Position numbers and translations under genes: made by a program. Shown piece by piece: positions 12,461-22,745 of a stretch of DNA of 64,000 bases. Source of the DNA: Agriotes lineatus (lineage: Eukaryota; Arthropoda; Insecta; Coleoptera; Elateridae). The stretch spans positions 1 to 64,000 of the forward strand of contig CALNHX010007488.1 in NCBI GenBank assembly GCA_940337035.1. Direction: 5' to 3'. The first letter of the stretch is position 1. Each line of letters opens with the position of its first letter. The notes below the pieces were generated by a model that was not told the DNA's origin, ran no database searches, and saw nothing but the letters and a program-made list of their open reading frames with translations.

Positions 12461-12858
12461 TGGCGGAAGTGGCTCGAGTTCCCAAATTTTTCCGAAGACG
12501 GCAGGCAGCAGAGTCCAATGCAGAGGATTGGCTCTAAGTCCACGTAGGTGATAGGCTCTGGAGAGGGCTGGGGCTGGCAGATCCTTGGAAGGCTGGAGCT
12601 GCTAGCTGGTCCTGGAAGGCTGGATGCTGTTGGCTGACTCTCCTGGGTTGAGAGTTGCTGGATTGACCCGCCGAGGCAGAGTTGTCCTGGGAGGCTGGGA
12701 TGGCTGCTGGTGGACTCTCCTGGATTGAGTGCTGCTGGATTGACCCGCCGAGGCAGAGTTGTCCTGGGAGGCTGGAGTGGCTGCTGGTGGTCCTGGAGGC
12801 TGTAAGGGCTGCTGGTGGACTCTCCTGGATTGAGTGATTTCCTACTGCCAGCGTCTGA

Positions 12859-12908
12859 CTATTTAAAGGAGCCAGCCCTTTGTCAAACGCGATCTCGCAG
12901 CTCATTGG
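12859..12908 (-). promoter_or_regulatory. CCAAT and TATA boxes of copy B
   Basis: CCAAT (12,904-12,908) and TTTAAATA (12,859-12,866) on the minus strand, offset by 45 bp as in copy A. A CAGT trinucleotide-containing initiator-like site lies about 22 bp downstream of the TATA start. Confidence 0.55.
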
Positions 12909-14149
12909 TCGAAGTAGAAGGGATGTTTTGCCCGTTTTTGATGTATTTCGGATTATCGCGTTTAATTGAGCGGCGTGATCAATTATCGACTTGATTTGAG
13001 TCGCAATCAATAGTCGTTGAAATGTCGATTCTAACGACACCCAATTTGCTAGGTTTTGGTAAAGATTAATTGAACTTGGAATTTTTAATTCCGTGTTCGG
13101 CGTAAAACTTACTTAAGCATTACTCTTATTGCGTATGTTAAGAAGTTATTTTGCTTCGATTGGTTGCGCGCTAATTTTATATGAATTTTGAGACTATTCA
13201 CGCTTTCCTGGGATGCTTCCTTCCGCTAATTATAATTTAATGTGTAATATTTAGCCGGATGTAAGCGGCTTTTTGTCCTGATTTAACCGTTAGAAAATAC
13301 GTCTTCGCTGGGCCGCCGTGTACTTTGAAATTTCTGTAGCGTTTACTTGCAACAATCGCCCGCATTACGAGCGGTGATATTTTTGCTGGCTGACGGAAAA
13401 GTTATTTTTAATCGACCTGTATGTGTGCTAGAGACTTGGGCGTTGTTTTATCAGGTGGCGGCTAATTCCTCCTATCGGCAGGTATCCTTATGTGGGGTTT
13501 TGATTGGGCGCACTCTGTTTTAAGAGCGTTTTAGTGATTGAACTTGGATTATTAATTTGGTCGCACGTTCGGAGTTTCGTTCGCCGCGGCGCTGTTTTGT
13601 CGGCTTCCGGATTTATTGAGGTTTGGCGAGCCGTTGGCCCTTTATTGCACTTGAGAATTGGTGCTCCTTTGAGCTGGCATGCCGCGATTTATTGTTTTAT
13701 TTCTGTAACGGTTTTCTTTTAAATTCTTGTAGGATCGGGGCGATTTGCTGGTGAACAGATGTTTTTGTAATTTGTTCGCTGCCTGCTTGGCGATGAAAAA
13801 TTACTTCGTTTTCTGTTAACCGGTTCATATCAAGTATTTTTCAAAAGTACAGAGATACCTATATAGTGTGCTCCATTTGAACAAATTGAAATTGTTATAT
13901 TGGGAAATTATGAACTCTTTGTATAGCTTTAATACCCAAGACCGGAAGGAGAAATATTTGAACATTTAGAGTAATTACTATAGGATTTTACTATATTCTC
14001 CTTTGGTTTTTTAATATGATTTTATTTGATCTCGGAATTAATTTATTCCTGTATTTTCGCATTTCTTCGTGTTTAGTTTTTTTTATCAACAATTAGGTAC
14101 TTGGTTTATATGTTCTAAACTTGGAGTTATGTATTTCTAAAGTTTTCAA

Positions 14150-14310
14150 GTTTTTAAATTATCATTTTAGCGGCGTTTGTTTGTTATCCCTTCGAATACA
14201 GCATCTTAATGAGCTTCACTTGTTTTTATGGTAAAATACGTGTACGTATCTCAAAAACAGTTGAATTTAGCGGTATGAAGTAACATATCAAAAGGAAGCT
14301 CATTAAAAAG
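14150..14310 (+). repeat. Inverted repeat partner of 11,190-11,335
   Basis: Contains GTTGAATTTAGCGGTATGAAG and TTGTTTTTATGGTAAAATACG-type sequence, the reverse complement of the block at 11,190-11,335. A CAGGGTG-like element terminus (TATAGGGTGTTCC, near 14,333-14,345) follows directly, and the foldback element has inserted about 60 bp beyond it. Confidence 0.55.
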
Positions 14311-14400
14311 GATTTTCAAAAATATAAAAGTATATAGGGTGTTCCATTTAAAAAAACCGAAATGATAAAATTAGTGAGAACCCTGTATGGCATTAATACT

Positions 14401-14409
14401 CGCACTCAT
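14401..14409 (+). repeat. Left target duplication of the foldback element
   Basis: CGCACTCAT, repeated exactly at 19,014-19,022 on the other side of the element. Confidence 0.85.
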
Positions 14410-14411
14410 GC

Positions 14412-14965
14412 GGCCTGGACACAACGCCCACTGGTCACAAACTCCAACTCAGAATTTGGTCATAACGCCCAACTTCGATTCTGGTCACAACGCCCAACTT
14501 GGTCACAACGCCCAATTTTGATTTTGGTCACAACGCCCAACTTGGTCATAACGCCCAAAATCGATATTGGTCACAACGCCCAACTTGGTCACAACGCCCA
14601 CCGACGCCTGTTATAGGAGAGAGCTATCGACGCCACTTAAACCACCGTTTTGGTCATAACGCCCAACTTCGATTTTGGTCACAACGCCCAACTTGGTCAC
14701 AACGCCCAACTTGGTCACAACGCCCAATTTCGATTTTGGTCACAACGCCCAATTTCGATTTTGGTCACAACGCCCAACTTGGTCACAACGCCCAATTTCG
14801 ATTTTGGTCACAACGCCCAACTTGGTCACAACGCCCAACTTTGATTCTGGTCACAACGCCCACTTTGGATTCTGGTCACAACGCCCACTTTTGATTCTGG
14901 TCACAACGCCCAACTTGGTCATAACGCCCAAGTTTGATTTTGGTCACAACGCCCAACTTTGATTT
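14412..14965 (+). repeat. Tandem GGTCACAACGCCCAA array, left arm
   Basis: About 22 copies of the core GGTCAYAACGCCCA separated by either CTT or a longer TTTCGATTTT-like linker, so units alternate between about 17 and 24 bp. It begins within 10 bp of the element end. Translations of the array (GHNAQ, SQRPT, VTTPN repeats in the three frames) are repeat artefacts. In Mutator-like and Foldback elements such sub-terminal repeats are plausible transposase-binding sites; that is inference. Confidence 0.9.
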
Positions 14966-16092
14966 TGGACATATCGTCCAGGCGGCACAGAAAGTAAAAT
15001 GAATAATAATACATTAAACTTTTAAGGTGAGGTAATAGGTAGGAAAATTTTCAAGTTCCCGTAAGTAGTATTAATATTATTTATTTTTCATAATAATTGA
15101 GTGGCGTAATGCGTTGTCCAAAAAGTTTCTAAATTCGGATTATAACATATAAAGTTGTATTTTTTATATGGAACTCATAGTTAGCTGTGGCATTATGAGA
15201 CATATGTCGTATGGGATCGATTTATTCATTTTCACTACTTTATAGCAACAATTCACAATTTTTAATATTTCGTCGATTTCTAGTTGGAAACTTGTGCCAT
15301 TTAGAATATACGTGATTAAACAAAGTTTTTGCGTTGTTACAATACCACCGTTTGATTGACAGAATTAATCACGTTTGATTGTTGCTTATAATATTATAGT
15401 GTCCTTCATATATCCATTTATCAGAAAATTTTATTGTCCATTAAAACCTCTGCAGTGTCTCAAATTAAAAATGCATTTGCAAAAATGTAAATATTCTACT
15501 TCTATAAGAAGGAGGTTCGAAAATATGAAAATGATTGAAGAAAAAAGTACTCTTATTTTTCAAAATACACAAAAATGTTAATTGGAAGTATTTGTTATAA
15601 CCTATCTATTAATAGTTATTTGACAAACAAGTATGTTAATCAGAGCGATTAATAATCGAGACATTTTAATGCGGGAGCTCCAGCGAGCGCGTTAATTCTA
15701 GATATTATTAATCGCCGATTAACATACGAGTTAGTTACAATATTTTTCCGTTGATCGTACATTATTAATTTGAAGAAAATTTAATTTTATTCCATGAAGA
15801 GAATTTGACACTTACAGTTTTGACATTAATGGTACCGGGTGACCATAAATGGTTGTGATTTTTTTCTTAGGTTGGCACTGTTTATGTTGGTGACATTGTA
15901 AGTCATGTTAAATATGAGGTTAGCAGGTTAAGTTTTGAGTCAGTTTGTGTCAAAACTGACGCAAAACCTAACCTGTTAACCTCGAATTTGACATACACTT
16001 GCAGTTCCACCAACATAAACAAATTTTTAAAATCGTTTATTAATAAAAAATCATTCATTAATAAGGGTCATTAATATACGATTCTGTAGAGC

Positions 16093-16344
16093 TCGTTTCA
16101 CTCTGACTATGCAGTACAGAGAACATACGACAATGTTGCGTTGCCGCTTGTAGACCGCACTCAGGTATACTGTATGCTGCTCTTTTCAAATTGACGCAGA
16201 AGCGACAAAAAGGGTTTACTTCAACAAGGTATTAACAAATAAGCCGATTGCAATACAAAAGGCGGATTTATTATGATTGACGTCTTCGTGTTCAGTTTTA
16301 AGCAAATTGCTATCCCTGTACACTGCATAGTCAGAGTGAAACGA
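16093..16344. mobile_element. Nested MITE inside the foldback middle
   Basis: TCGTTTCACTCTGACTATGC at the left pairs with GCATAGTCAGAGTGAAACGA at the right, giving terminal inverted repeats of about 27 bp that enclose roughly 250 bp. It has no coding capacity. I could not identify a target duplication, so the family is unknown. Confidence 0.65.
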
Positions 16345-16484
16345 ATTATTTAAAAATTTGACACAAAAATGAAATTTGTTTGCACTGATTTCGAATCACG
16401 TAATATCCTGGTTGCTAAGTGAGGGAAAACTCAGCTTTGACAATACTCGTTTATCGTATCCCTTGATAAGTTAACTTTGAAGTA

Positions 16485-17180
16485 TTTCATTTGGTAATAC
16501 ACAGCGTGGTAAGAAAAAAATAGGAGAAACCAGAAAAAAATGTTTTCGGAGCAAGTAACTGTGACTTTATGTTTGACACTTTCTTTAACCTCTTTAAATA
16601 AAATTTTTGTCTATTTTGAAAAATAACCGTACTTTATTCTTGAACCATTTTCATATTTTTGAACCTCCCCTGTATACGAATATATTTACATTTTGGCAAG
16701 TGCATTTTTAGTTTGAGAAGATGTAGAACTTGTATCAGGAATAAAACACTCTGAGAAATGGATGATAAAAAAATCCATGTGTTACAAATTTATGAAGGAC
16801 AGTATATGTTATATTATACAGATTGGTGGTGGATAGTGTGAACATAGGCAGTCAATTGAGCTAGAATACAGTTTATGGGCTTTGTATGCGTTAGACAGAA
16901 GTAGACATATATGATTTAAAATCTAGTATCCTAGAATTCAGTGTTTTCTAAAAACAAAACCTTTTGATTCTGCGAATACTAGATGTTAATCGCATATAGG
17001 TCTGTTTATGCCTAACGCATACCAAGTCCGTAAACTGTATTCACACACATTTGATTACTTATGTTCACATTTTCCGCCACCAATCTGTATATTATGATAT
17101 ATAACACTGGAATGGGAAAAAATCCTCTTACTCATGATACCACATAGAACTATGAATTTCATCTACTGACTACCCACTGC
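16485..17180. repeat. Diverged internal copy of arm sequence with its own palindrome
   Basis: 16,585-16,815 matches 17,830-18,020 of the right arm in the same orientation, with many differences, and 17,100-17,160 matches arm sequence near 18,195-18,260. Between them, 16,818-17,095 is a 278-bp palindrome whose ends read ACAGATTGGTGG and CCACCAATCTGT. This looks like an older family member or an internal duplication caught within the current element. Confidence 0.6.
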
Positions 17181-18484
17181 ATTCGTATCGAAAAGGTGCC
17201 AGAGGAACGTCAAATTACTTTTATCTATTTTTATAAATAAGTGAGATATTGTCAAAAAACAAAAATCGAAAAATTCAATTTTTGTTTATAACTCGAAAAC
17301 AAAAGACGGTAGCCCATTTTGGTTTAAACCATTAAGCTTTTCTCGAAAAAAGAGTTCGAGGATGGAAGTCCATTTTTCATATCTCCTATAGTTTTCGAGA
17401 TTCCCTATGAAAACAACGAAATTCGAGGTTAGCAGGTTAGATTTTGCGTCAGTTTTGACACAAACTGACTCAAAACCTAACCTGCTAACCTCATATTTGA
17501 CATAGACTTACAATGTCACCAACATAAACAGTGCCAACCTAAGAAAAAAATCACAACCATTTATGGTCACCCGGAACCCTTAATGTCAAAACTTTAAGTG
17601 TCAAATTCTTTTCATGGAATAAAATTAGATTTTCTTGAAATTAGTAATGTACGATCAACGGAAAAATATTGTAACTAACTCGTATGTTAATCGGCAATTA
17701 ATAATATGTACAATTAACTCGCTCGCTAGCACTCGCGCATTAAAATGTCTCGATTATTAATCGTTCTCATTAACATACTTGTTTGTTAAATAACTATTAA
17801 TAGATATGTTATAACAAATACTTCCAATTAACATTTTTGTGTATTTTGAAAAATAAGAGTACTTTTTTCTTCAATCATTTTCATATTTTCGAACCTCCTT
17901 CTTATAGAAGTAGGATATTTACATTTTTGAAATGCATTTTTAATTTGGGAAACTGCAGATGTTTTAATGGACAATAAAATGTTCTGATAAATGGATATAT
18001 GAAGGACACTATAATATTATAAGCAACAATCAAACGTGATTAATTCTGTCAATCAAACGGTGTTATTAAAACAACGCAAAAACTTTGTTTAATCACGTAT
18101 ATTCTAAATGGCACAAGTTTTCAACTAGAAAACTACGAAATATTAAAAATTGTAAATTGTTGCTATAAAGTAGTGAAAATTAATAATTCGATCCCATACG
18201 ACATGTCACTGAAATGGGAGAAAATCCTCTTTCTCATAATTCCAGAGCTAACTATGAGTTCTATATAAAAAATACAACTTTATATGTTATAATCCGAATT
18301 TAGAAACTTTTTGGACAACGCATTACGCCACTGAATTATTATGAAAAATAAATAATATTAATACTACTTACGGGAACTTGAAAATTTTCCTACCTATTAC
18401 CTCATCTTAAAAGTTTAATTTATTATTATTCATTTTAGATACACATTTTTCCTACTTTCTGTGCCGCCTGGACGATATGTCCAA

Positions 18485-19010
18485 AATCAAAGTTGGGCGT
18501 TGTGACCAAAATCAAACTTGGACGTTATGACCAAGTTGGGCGTTGTGACCAGAATCAAAAGTGGGCGTTGTGACCAGAATCAAAGTTGGGCGTTGTGACT
18601 AAGTTGGGCGTTGTGACCAAAATCGAAATTGGGCGTTGTGACCAAGTTGGGCGTTGTGACCAAAATCGAAATTGGGCGTTGTGACCAAATTGGGCGTTGT
18701 GACCAAAATCGAAATTGGGCGTTGTGACCAAGTTGGGCGTTGTGACCAAAATCGAAGTTGGGCGTTATGACCAAAACGGTGCTTTAAGTGGCGTCGATAG
18801 CTCTCTCCTATAACAGGCGTCGGTGGGCGTTGTGACCAAGTTGGGCGTTGTGACCAATATCGCTTTTGGGCGTTATGACCAAGTTGGGCGTTGTGACCAA
18901 AATCAAAATTGGGCGTTGTGACCAAGTTGGGCGTTGTGACCAGAATCGAAGTTGGGCGTTATGACCAAATTCTGAGTTGGGGTTTGTGACCAGTGGGCGT
19001 TGTGTCATAG
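18485..19010 (-). repeat. Tandem TTGGGCGTTGTGACC array, right arm
   Basis: Inverted counterpart of the left array with about 21 cores. Linker order differs from the left arm and the number of units is not equal, so the arms have undergone independent unit gain or loss. Confidence 0.9.
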
Positions 19011-19013
19011 CCC

Positions 19014-19022
19014 CGCACTCAT
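19014..19022 (+). repeat. Right target duplication of the foldback element
   Basis: CGCACTCAT, identical to 14,401-14,409. Confidence 0.85.
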
Positions 19023-19209
19023 TACTTTAAATTTTAAAGGTAATACACGAAAAAGATAATTTTTTGCTAACGTTTTCATTCCTTCAATATTTCTGTTATT
19101 TTTCTGCATAAAATCGTTAATATCTCCGAACCAGTTGACGTTAGACCCCTACAACTTTATATCAACATGATTAGTACCTATTTCAATTAAATACTTCTAG
19201 GCTACCTAA

Positions 19210-19400
19210 ATATATGGCATTTGATTAAAAAAGTAAGTTAGATTAGCCACACTTTTTTGAAATACCTTGTATAATCAAAACTATTTTAGTAATGTGCACC
19301 ACCTTCGAACCTACAACTTTTATATAAGCGATATTTATATAACTCTCATAGTCTTCCACCCTCGCTTTGTTGACGGACCTTGTATATACAATTGAGATCG
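19210..19400 (+). repeat. Dispersed repeat, related to 57,405-57,600
   Basis: Shared landmarks in order: an AAAAAAGT run, GCCAyrCyTTTTTGA, a CyTTGTATA/ACCCTATATA terminus, TTAGTAATGTGCA, CAACTTTTATATAA, CTCTCATAG and a closing CTTCnnCC. A weaker relative lies at 27,150-27,290. The CCCTGTATA-type junction is common at ends of small insect DNA transposons. Confidence 0.5.
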
Positions 19401-19539
19401 AAGCCTGGTTTTCTTCCATTTTTAGATTCTCAAAATAAAGATAACTCGAAAAGTGCTGGTCTAATCGAAAAATTGCAATTTCTTAAAAATAATTCATTGT
19501 CTAATTTCAACTTTCTGATTGTACACTGTAATTTTTAGA

Positions 19540-20270
19540 GGTTGAAAAAAGGTAGAAATCAAACTGGATGGTATTTTTACTTGCCTCTGGAGGTAGATCA
19601 CGTAATCAGAGGGATAACTGGACACCTTGAGGTATTTATTCGATTCATTCTACCTTGTTTGGTATGCATGGCATTTTATTCTACCTAAAAACTCCTGAAA
19701 GGGCATAAGAGTTTTACCTTAGAGGAATTGTATTTTGTAGTTTAAGGTAACCTAGGTGTTTTCCACCTAACCCCTTCCTACAAGGTACATATTTTAATGG
19801 TTCGAGTTACAATAAACAACCTTTAAAAATAAGCTTCCGCCTTAAAACTAATTTTACTTTAACTAGAACGAAATAATTTCCCTAATGTCGGATACATTTA
19901 GTAATTAGTAAAAGTAGAAATATAAGAATTATTTATTATATGCTATTTTATCCTTTAAGGTCAATTGAGAAATAAATATATGAACCATGCACACTGCAAC
20001 ATGATTAGAAGCCATATAGGAAGATGCTTTGTCGACATTTTTAATTGTGTTTATAGCTTATACAACTCACGTGTAGAAAATGTTATTATTAGAAATTTAA
20101 TACCTCTAGAGGAGACTATCTCGCAAAATAAGAGATTTGAAAATCTTTAAAGGTATTTAAATATACCATTTAAGGTAGGTATATATTTTTTACCAGTAAG
20201 GTAATAAAATATTCAGTTTGAGGTGGTGATTTCTACGTCGAATGATGTAATTTTTAAAGGTTGAAAAAGG
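19540..20270. repeat. AGGTA/TACCT repeat field, segment 1
   Basis: Many degenerate palindromic motifs of the form AGGTATnnAATATACC and TACCTT occur at irregular spacing. The same texture reappears at 22,990-23,211 and 25,166-25,610, so this is one host repeat field split by later insertions. Part of the unit (GTAATTTTTARAGGTTGAAAAA) recurs at 19,527 and 20,247, suggesting longer duplicated units of about 720 bp. Confidence 0.55.
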
Positions 20271-20499
20271 CAGAAATTTTAATAGTCCGAATTACAATAA
20301 ACGAACTAAATAATTTCCAGAAAAAGGGTTTCCGCAGAATAAGTTTCGTAATTACTAAAAATACATTTAAAATTCAAGTGCATTTGCATGTTGAGTTTCT
20401 AATCCTTTGGGTTTGGAAACATTCATTTAAGCACATTTCTTGAAACTTGAAAATTCCAAGATGACGTCAATAAGTAAGCAGGTAATAAAAGGTACCTCA

Positions 20500-21830
20500 A
20501 ACCAAGGGCAGATCGGTTTTAATATTTTTTCTTAGCCCCACAAGTGCACAAGTTTCGTTGTAATTGCAGCAAAAACATCTTCAAAATTTTGTGCTTTGTG
20601 TTTTGTGAGCAGTGTGCACTTTGTTCAAGGTAAGTTTTTTAAATAGTAATATTCGGGTTATGTATACATGTATAGGTATAATAAAGTAACCGTTTATAGC
20701 AATAATTTTCTGATACGATTGTAAAGAATGATCGAATGTCATATTTGCCCCAAGAAATTTCTACATTTATAAATATTATTGCAACACATGAAATTTTCTC
20801 ATTCCCACTTGAAGAACTGTAATATAATTTGTCAGATTAATGGCTATTTAAAAACGTATCAATGTGTGTCTTCATTAATTGTGCATTGTAAAAGAGACCA
20901 CAAATCTATTATTAAATGTTACAGAAAACGGATTCGTAATCCAACTACAAAGACTAAGCAAAAGGATTCGGGTGAATTAAATCAATCTGTTGTAAATCAA
21001 CATATTAAAAATTTTGAAACTTTTTATCATACTTCAGATAACACTCTTGATGTTGACGATGACAATTATGATTTTGCAACAGAACATTTAAATCAATTAC
21101 TAATTTTTAGATTACAAACAGAACGAATTTCTTCCAAAAGTTACTTCAAACAAAGTGTTTTGTGGAAGTAAAGAATTATTTAAGATACTGATTTCACATA
21201 TTAAACTTACTATTTCACAAAAACATAACCATTCAAATGAATATGTTTTTTTATAAATGACCGAAAGTCGAAAATTCTAGAATTGCTGCGAGAAAGCAAA
21301 TATGAAACAAAAATAAGAAACATAGATAAGGGGTCGCACGTAAATGTTTTTGATAAGAAAACATAGCTATATTACTAAAGATAGTATGGTATTTTATAAT
21401 TAATATTCTATTTATTTTTCAGGAAAGAAAAGCGACGCTATTTAATTCTCCTGCCATTACTGTTTAAAGAAGATCCTTTAGTGCTTATTAAAAACGTAAG
21501 TTCTAAATTAATTTTTCTCGAAAAAATATTATTGTAATGTAAATTTTTTCCAGCCTGGTACTGTGCCAACGGCAACTGAAGACACTGATTGGTTTGCTCC
21601 TATCAACTTGTACTATGTGTGCATGGACTACGTTAAAATTGCAGAGGTCCCTATTTGCACAGGGGCGGTGGAAACAATAATAGCTTTAATACTTTTATGT
21701 AATGTTCAGTACCCTGAGCAAATAAAAAAAAACACTTAAGTTTTCTGGGCTCTAACATTTGCCAGTTGGAGGAGCCTCTCCAAAAGTTCAAAGCCCAAAT
21801 TGCCCTAGTTGGTAATAAAATCATGTAAAT
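20500..21830 (+). pseudogene. Decayed multi-exon zinc-finger gene, probably transposon-borne
   Basis: Four pieces line up as exons. (1) A non-coding first exon ending CAAG/GTAAGT near 20,628. (2) A frame from about 20,729 reading CHICPKKF, then HMKFSH, a classic C2H2 zinc finger with an in-frame stop inside it, continuing to 21,171 with a second degenerate finger ending HCKRDH and an acidic low-complexity tail. (3) An exon after TTTTTCAG near 21,421 ending AAC/GTAAGT near 21,494. (4) A last exon after TTTTCCAG near 21,554 reading PGTVPTATEDTDWF, shifted by one base at an A-run near 21,730 and then ending LVGNKIM-stop. The finger plus distant C-terminal exon layout resembles repetitive insect genes with an N-terminal zinc finger whose function is not known. 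The large central coding part is missing, so it is a deletion relic. Intact splice sites argue against a processed retrocopy. Confidence 0.45.
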
Positions 21831-21984
21831 AATATTATAAAATAACTTATCTTAGATATGTTTAGTAAACTACCTACGCTATCGTGTATTTTATTCAAAT
21901 TATCTACAAATTTAATGTATTCAACATTAATGTAAAATAATTAAATACGAGTATGATAAGATGAATAAATAGTATATTTCAAAC

Positions 21985-22090
21985 CAAGGTAAGAAAGTGC
22001 AGTCTTGCATACCGAGCGCAAAGTTTATAAACCGAGCCGAAGGCGAGGTTTGTAATTGCGCAAGGTATGCAAGAGCACTTTCTTAACGAA
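21985..22090. repeat. Hairpin with GTAAGAAAGTGC ends
   Basis: GTAAGAAAGTGC..TCTTGCATACC on the left is mirrored by GGTATGCAAGAGCACTTTCTTAAC on the right, with the inner CCGAGCCGAAGGCGAGG also partly self-complementary. The arm motif CTTTCTTACC reappears at 22,670-22,705, next to the end of the following inverted-repeat pair, so both may belong to one larger element. Confidence 0.6.
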
Positions 22091-22109
22091 GTTTGAATAC
22101 TATTTTTTT

Positions 22110-22745
22110 CCCAGCCGGCCTCAGTGGAGCAAAATTTTACACTACAAAAATAATTCAACAGGCTGTTAAAGTTGTTAAAGGTGACAATATCCTGCAAAAT
22201 ATGCAGCATGTTTTCCGATTTTATGCTGTTCTCAAAATGTTTCTAAACAGTTTTATTCATAAGTTACTCTGAAAACTTTGTCGTTAAAAAATCACTTTAC
22301 TATTTATACTTTTTGAGGTTATGTCCACTGAGGTCAAACTGTCAAAGCAGTTTTGGTTGGATTAAAAAATAAAGCGCCCACGGTGATTTTTAGCCTCTCC
22401 TGTCGTGAGTACGCATGCGCGAGATGTTAATTTAATTCCTTCGAATGAAGGGCCACTCACGGGGCCACTTAAGGTTTCGTACTTACCTGCATCAAAAGGA
22501 TGTAAACACTCACAGAATGCATTCCTAATTCCTCTTATAAACAGACTGTAACACAAGTCATAAAGTTAATTATCCATCAACTATCAATATGTCAGCTGTC
22601 AGAATCAGCACGCGTCAGCAGTCAGCTAACATGCGGTACAGTTTCTTCATAAAAATTGCATGATTTACTTTCTTACCTAGGTGAGAAAAACGAACTTTCT
22701 TACCTCAGATGAGGTGAGCAATGCCTACTATTCTAACCGGCTGGG
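22110..22745. mobile_element. Possible MITE with CCCAGCCGG termini
   Basis: CCCAGCCGG at 22,110 and CCGGCTGGG ending at 22,745 form a 9-bp inverted repeat, each flanked by T-rich and A-rich runs. The interior contains no transposase; a 64-codon minus-strand frame there is unsupported. No clear target duplication was seen. Confidence 0.4.

Larger units (their letters stand above)
11492..13835 (-). mobile_element. LTR-like element, copy B
   Basis: This is the second copy of the element seen at 8,129-10,204, in the same minus-strand orientation. Its ends are ACTTGATATGAACCGG and GTGTTATACT. It has the CCAAT and TATA pair (12,904-12,908 and 12,859-12,866), a GC-rich centre expanded by a 121-bp tandem array, and a poly(A) signal (11,607-11,612) about 1.25 kb from the TATA box. 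An additional 168-codon minus-strand frame (12,534-13,040) runs across the TATA region, so it is unlikely to be translated from that promoter as it stands. A conserved ATAGCTCAGCGGTAG near 11,515 resembles a tRNA A box but no B box follows. I found no clean target duplication. Confidence 0.5.
14410..19013. mobile_element. Foldback (FB/MULE-like) transposon with 1.6-kb arms
   Basis: A 4,604-bp element bounded by 9-bp direct repeats (CGCACTCAT). The left arm (14,410 to about 15,988) and right arm (about 17,417 to 19,013) are inverted copies of each other. Each arm is, from the outside in: a tandem array of short repeats, unique sequence, a palindromic block with GATTAATAATC, and a terminal hairpin with AGGTTAGCAGGTTAGG. 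Long, internally repetitive inverted arms with a 9-bp target duplication are the features of Drosophila Foldback elements, which belong with Mutator-like elements; that assignment is by structure only. No transposase is present in the 1.4-kb middle, so this is a non-autonomous copy. The middle holds a diverged older copy of arm sequence plus a nested inverted-repeat insertion. Confidence 0.85.

Noticed and set aside
11579..12547. Minus-strand frames of 199, 304 and 288 codons and several plus-strand glycine-rich frames
   Set aside because: They are frame-rotated readings of the 121-bp GC-rich repeat, which is open in nearly every frame.
8129..13835. Single LTR retrotransposon with 8.1-10.2 and 11.5-13.8 kb as its two LTRs
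   Set aside because: The copies are too diverged and the 1.3 kb between them contains no gag or pol, only an unrelated transposase fragment.
14362..14962. Overlapping plus-strand frames rich in GHNAQ, QRPTWS and VTTPN repeats
   Set aside because: They are translations of the tandem array in three frames, and equivalents appear on the minus strand in the right arm (18,555-19,008).
14412..14965. Regular short repeats resembling a CRISPR array
   Set aside because: Units are 17-24 bp and directly abut, linkers are just two recurring sequences and not unique spacers, the array is mirrored in the other arm of a transposon, and the DNA is eukaryotic.
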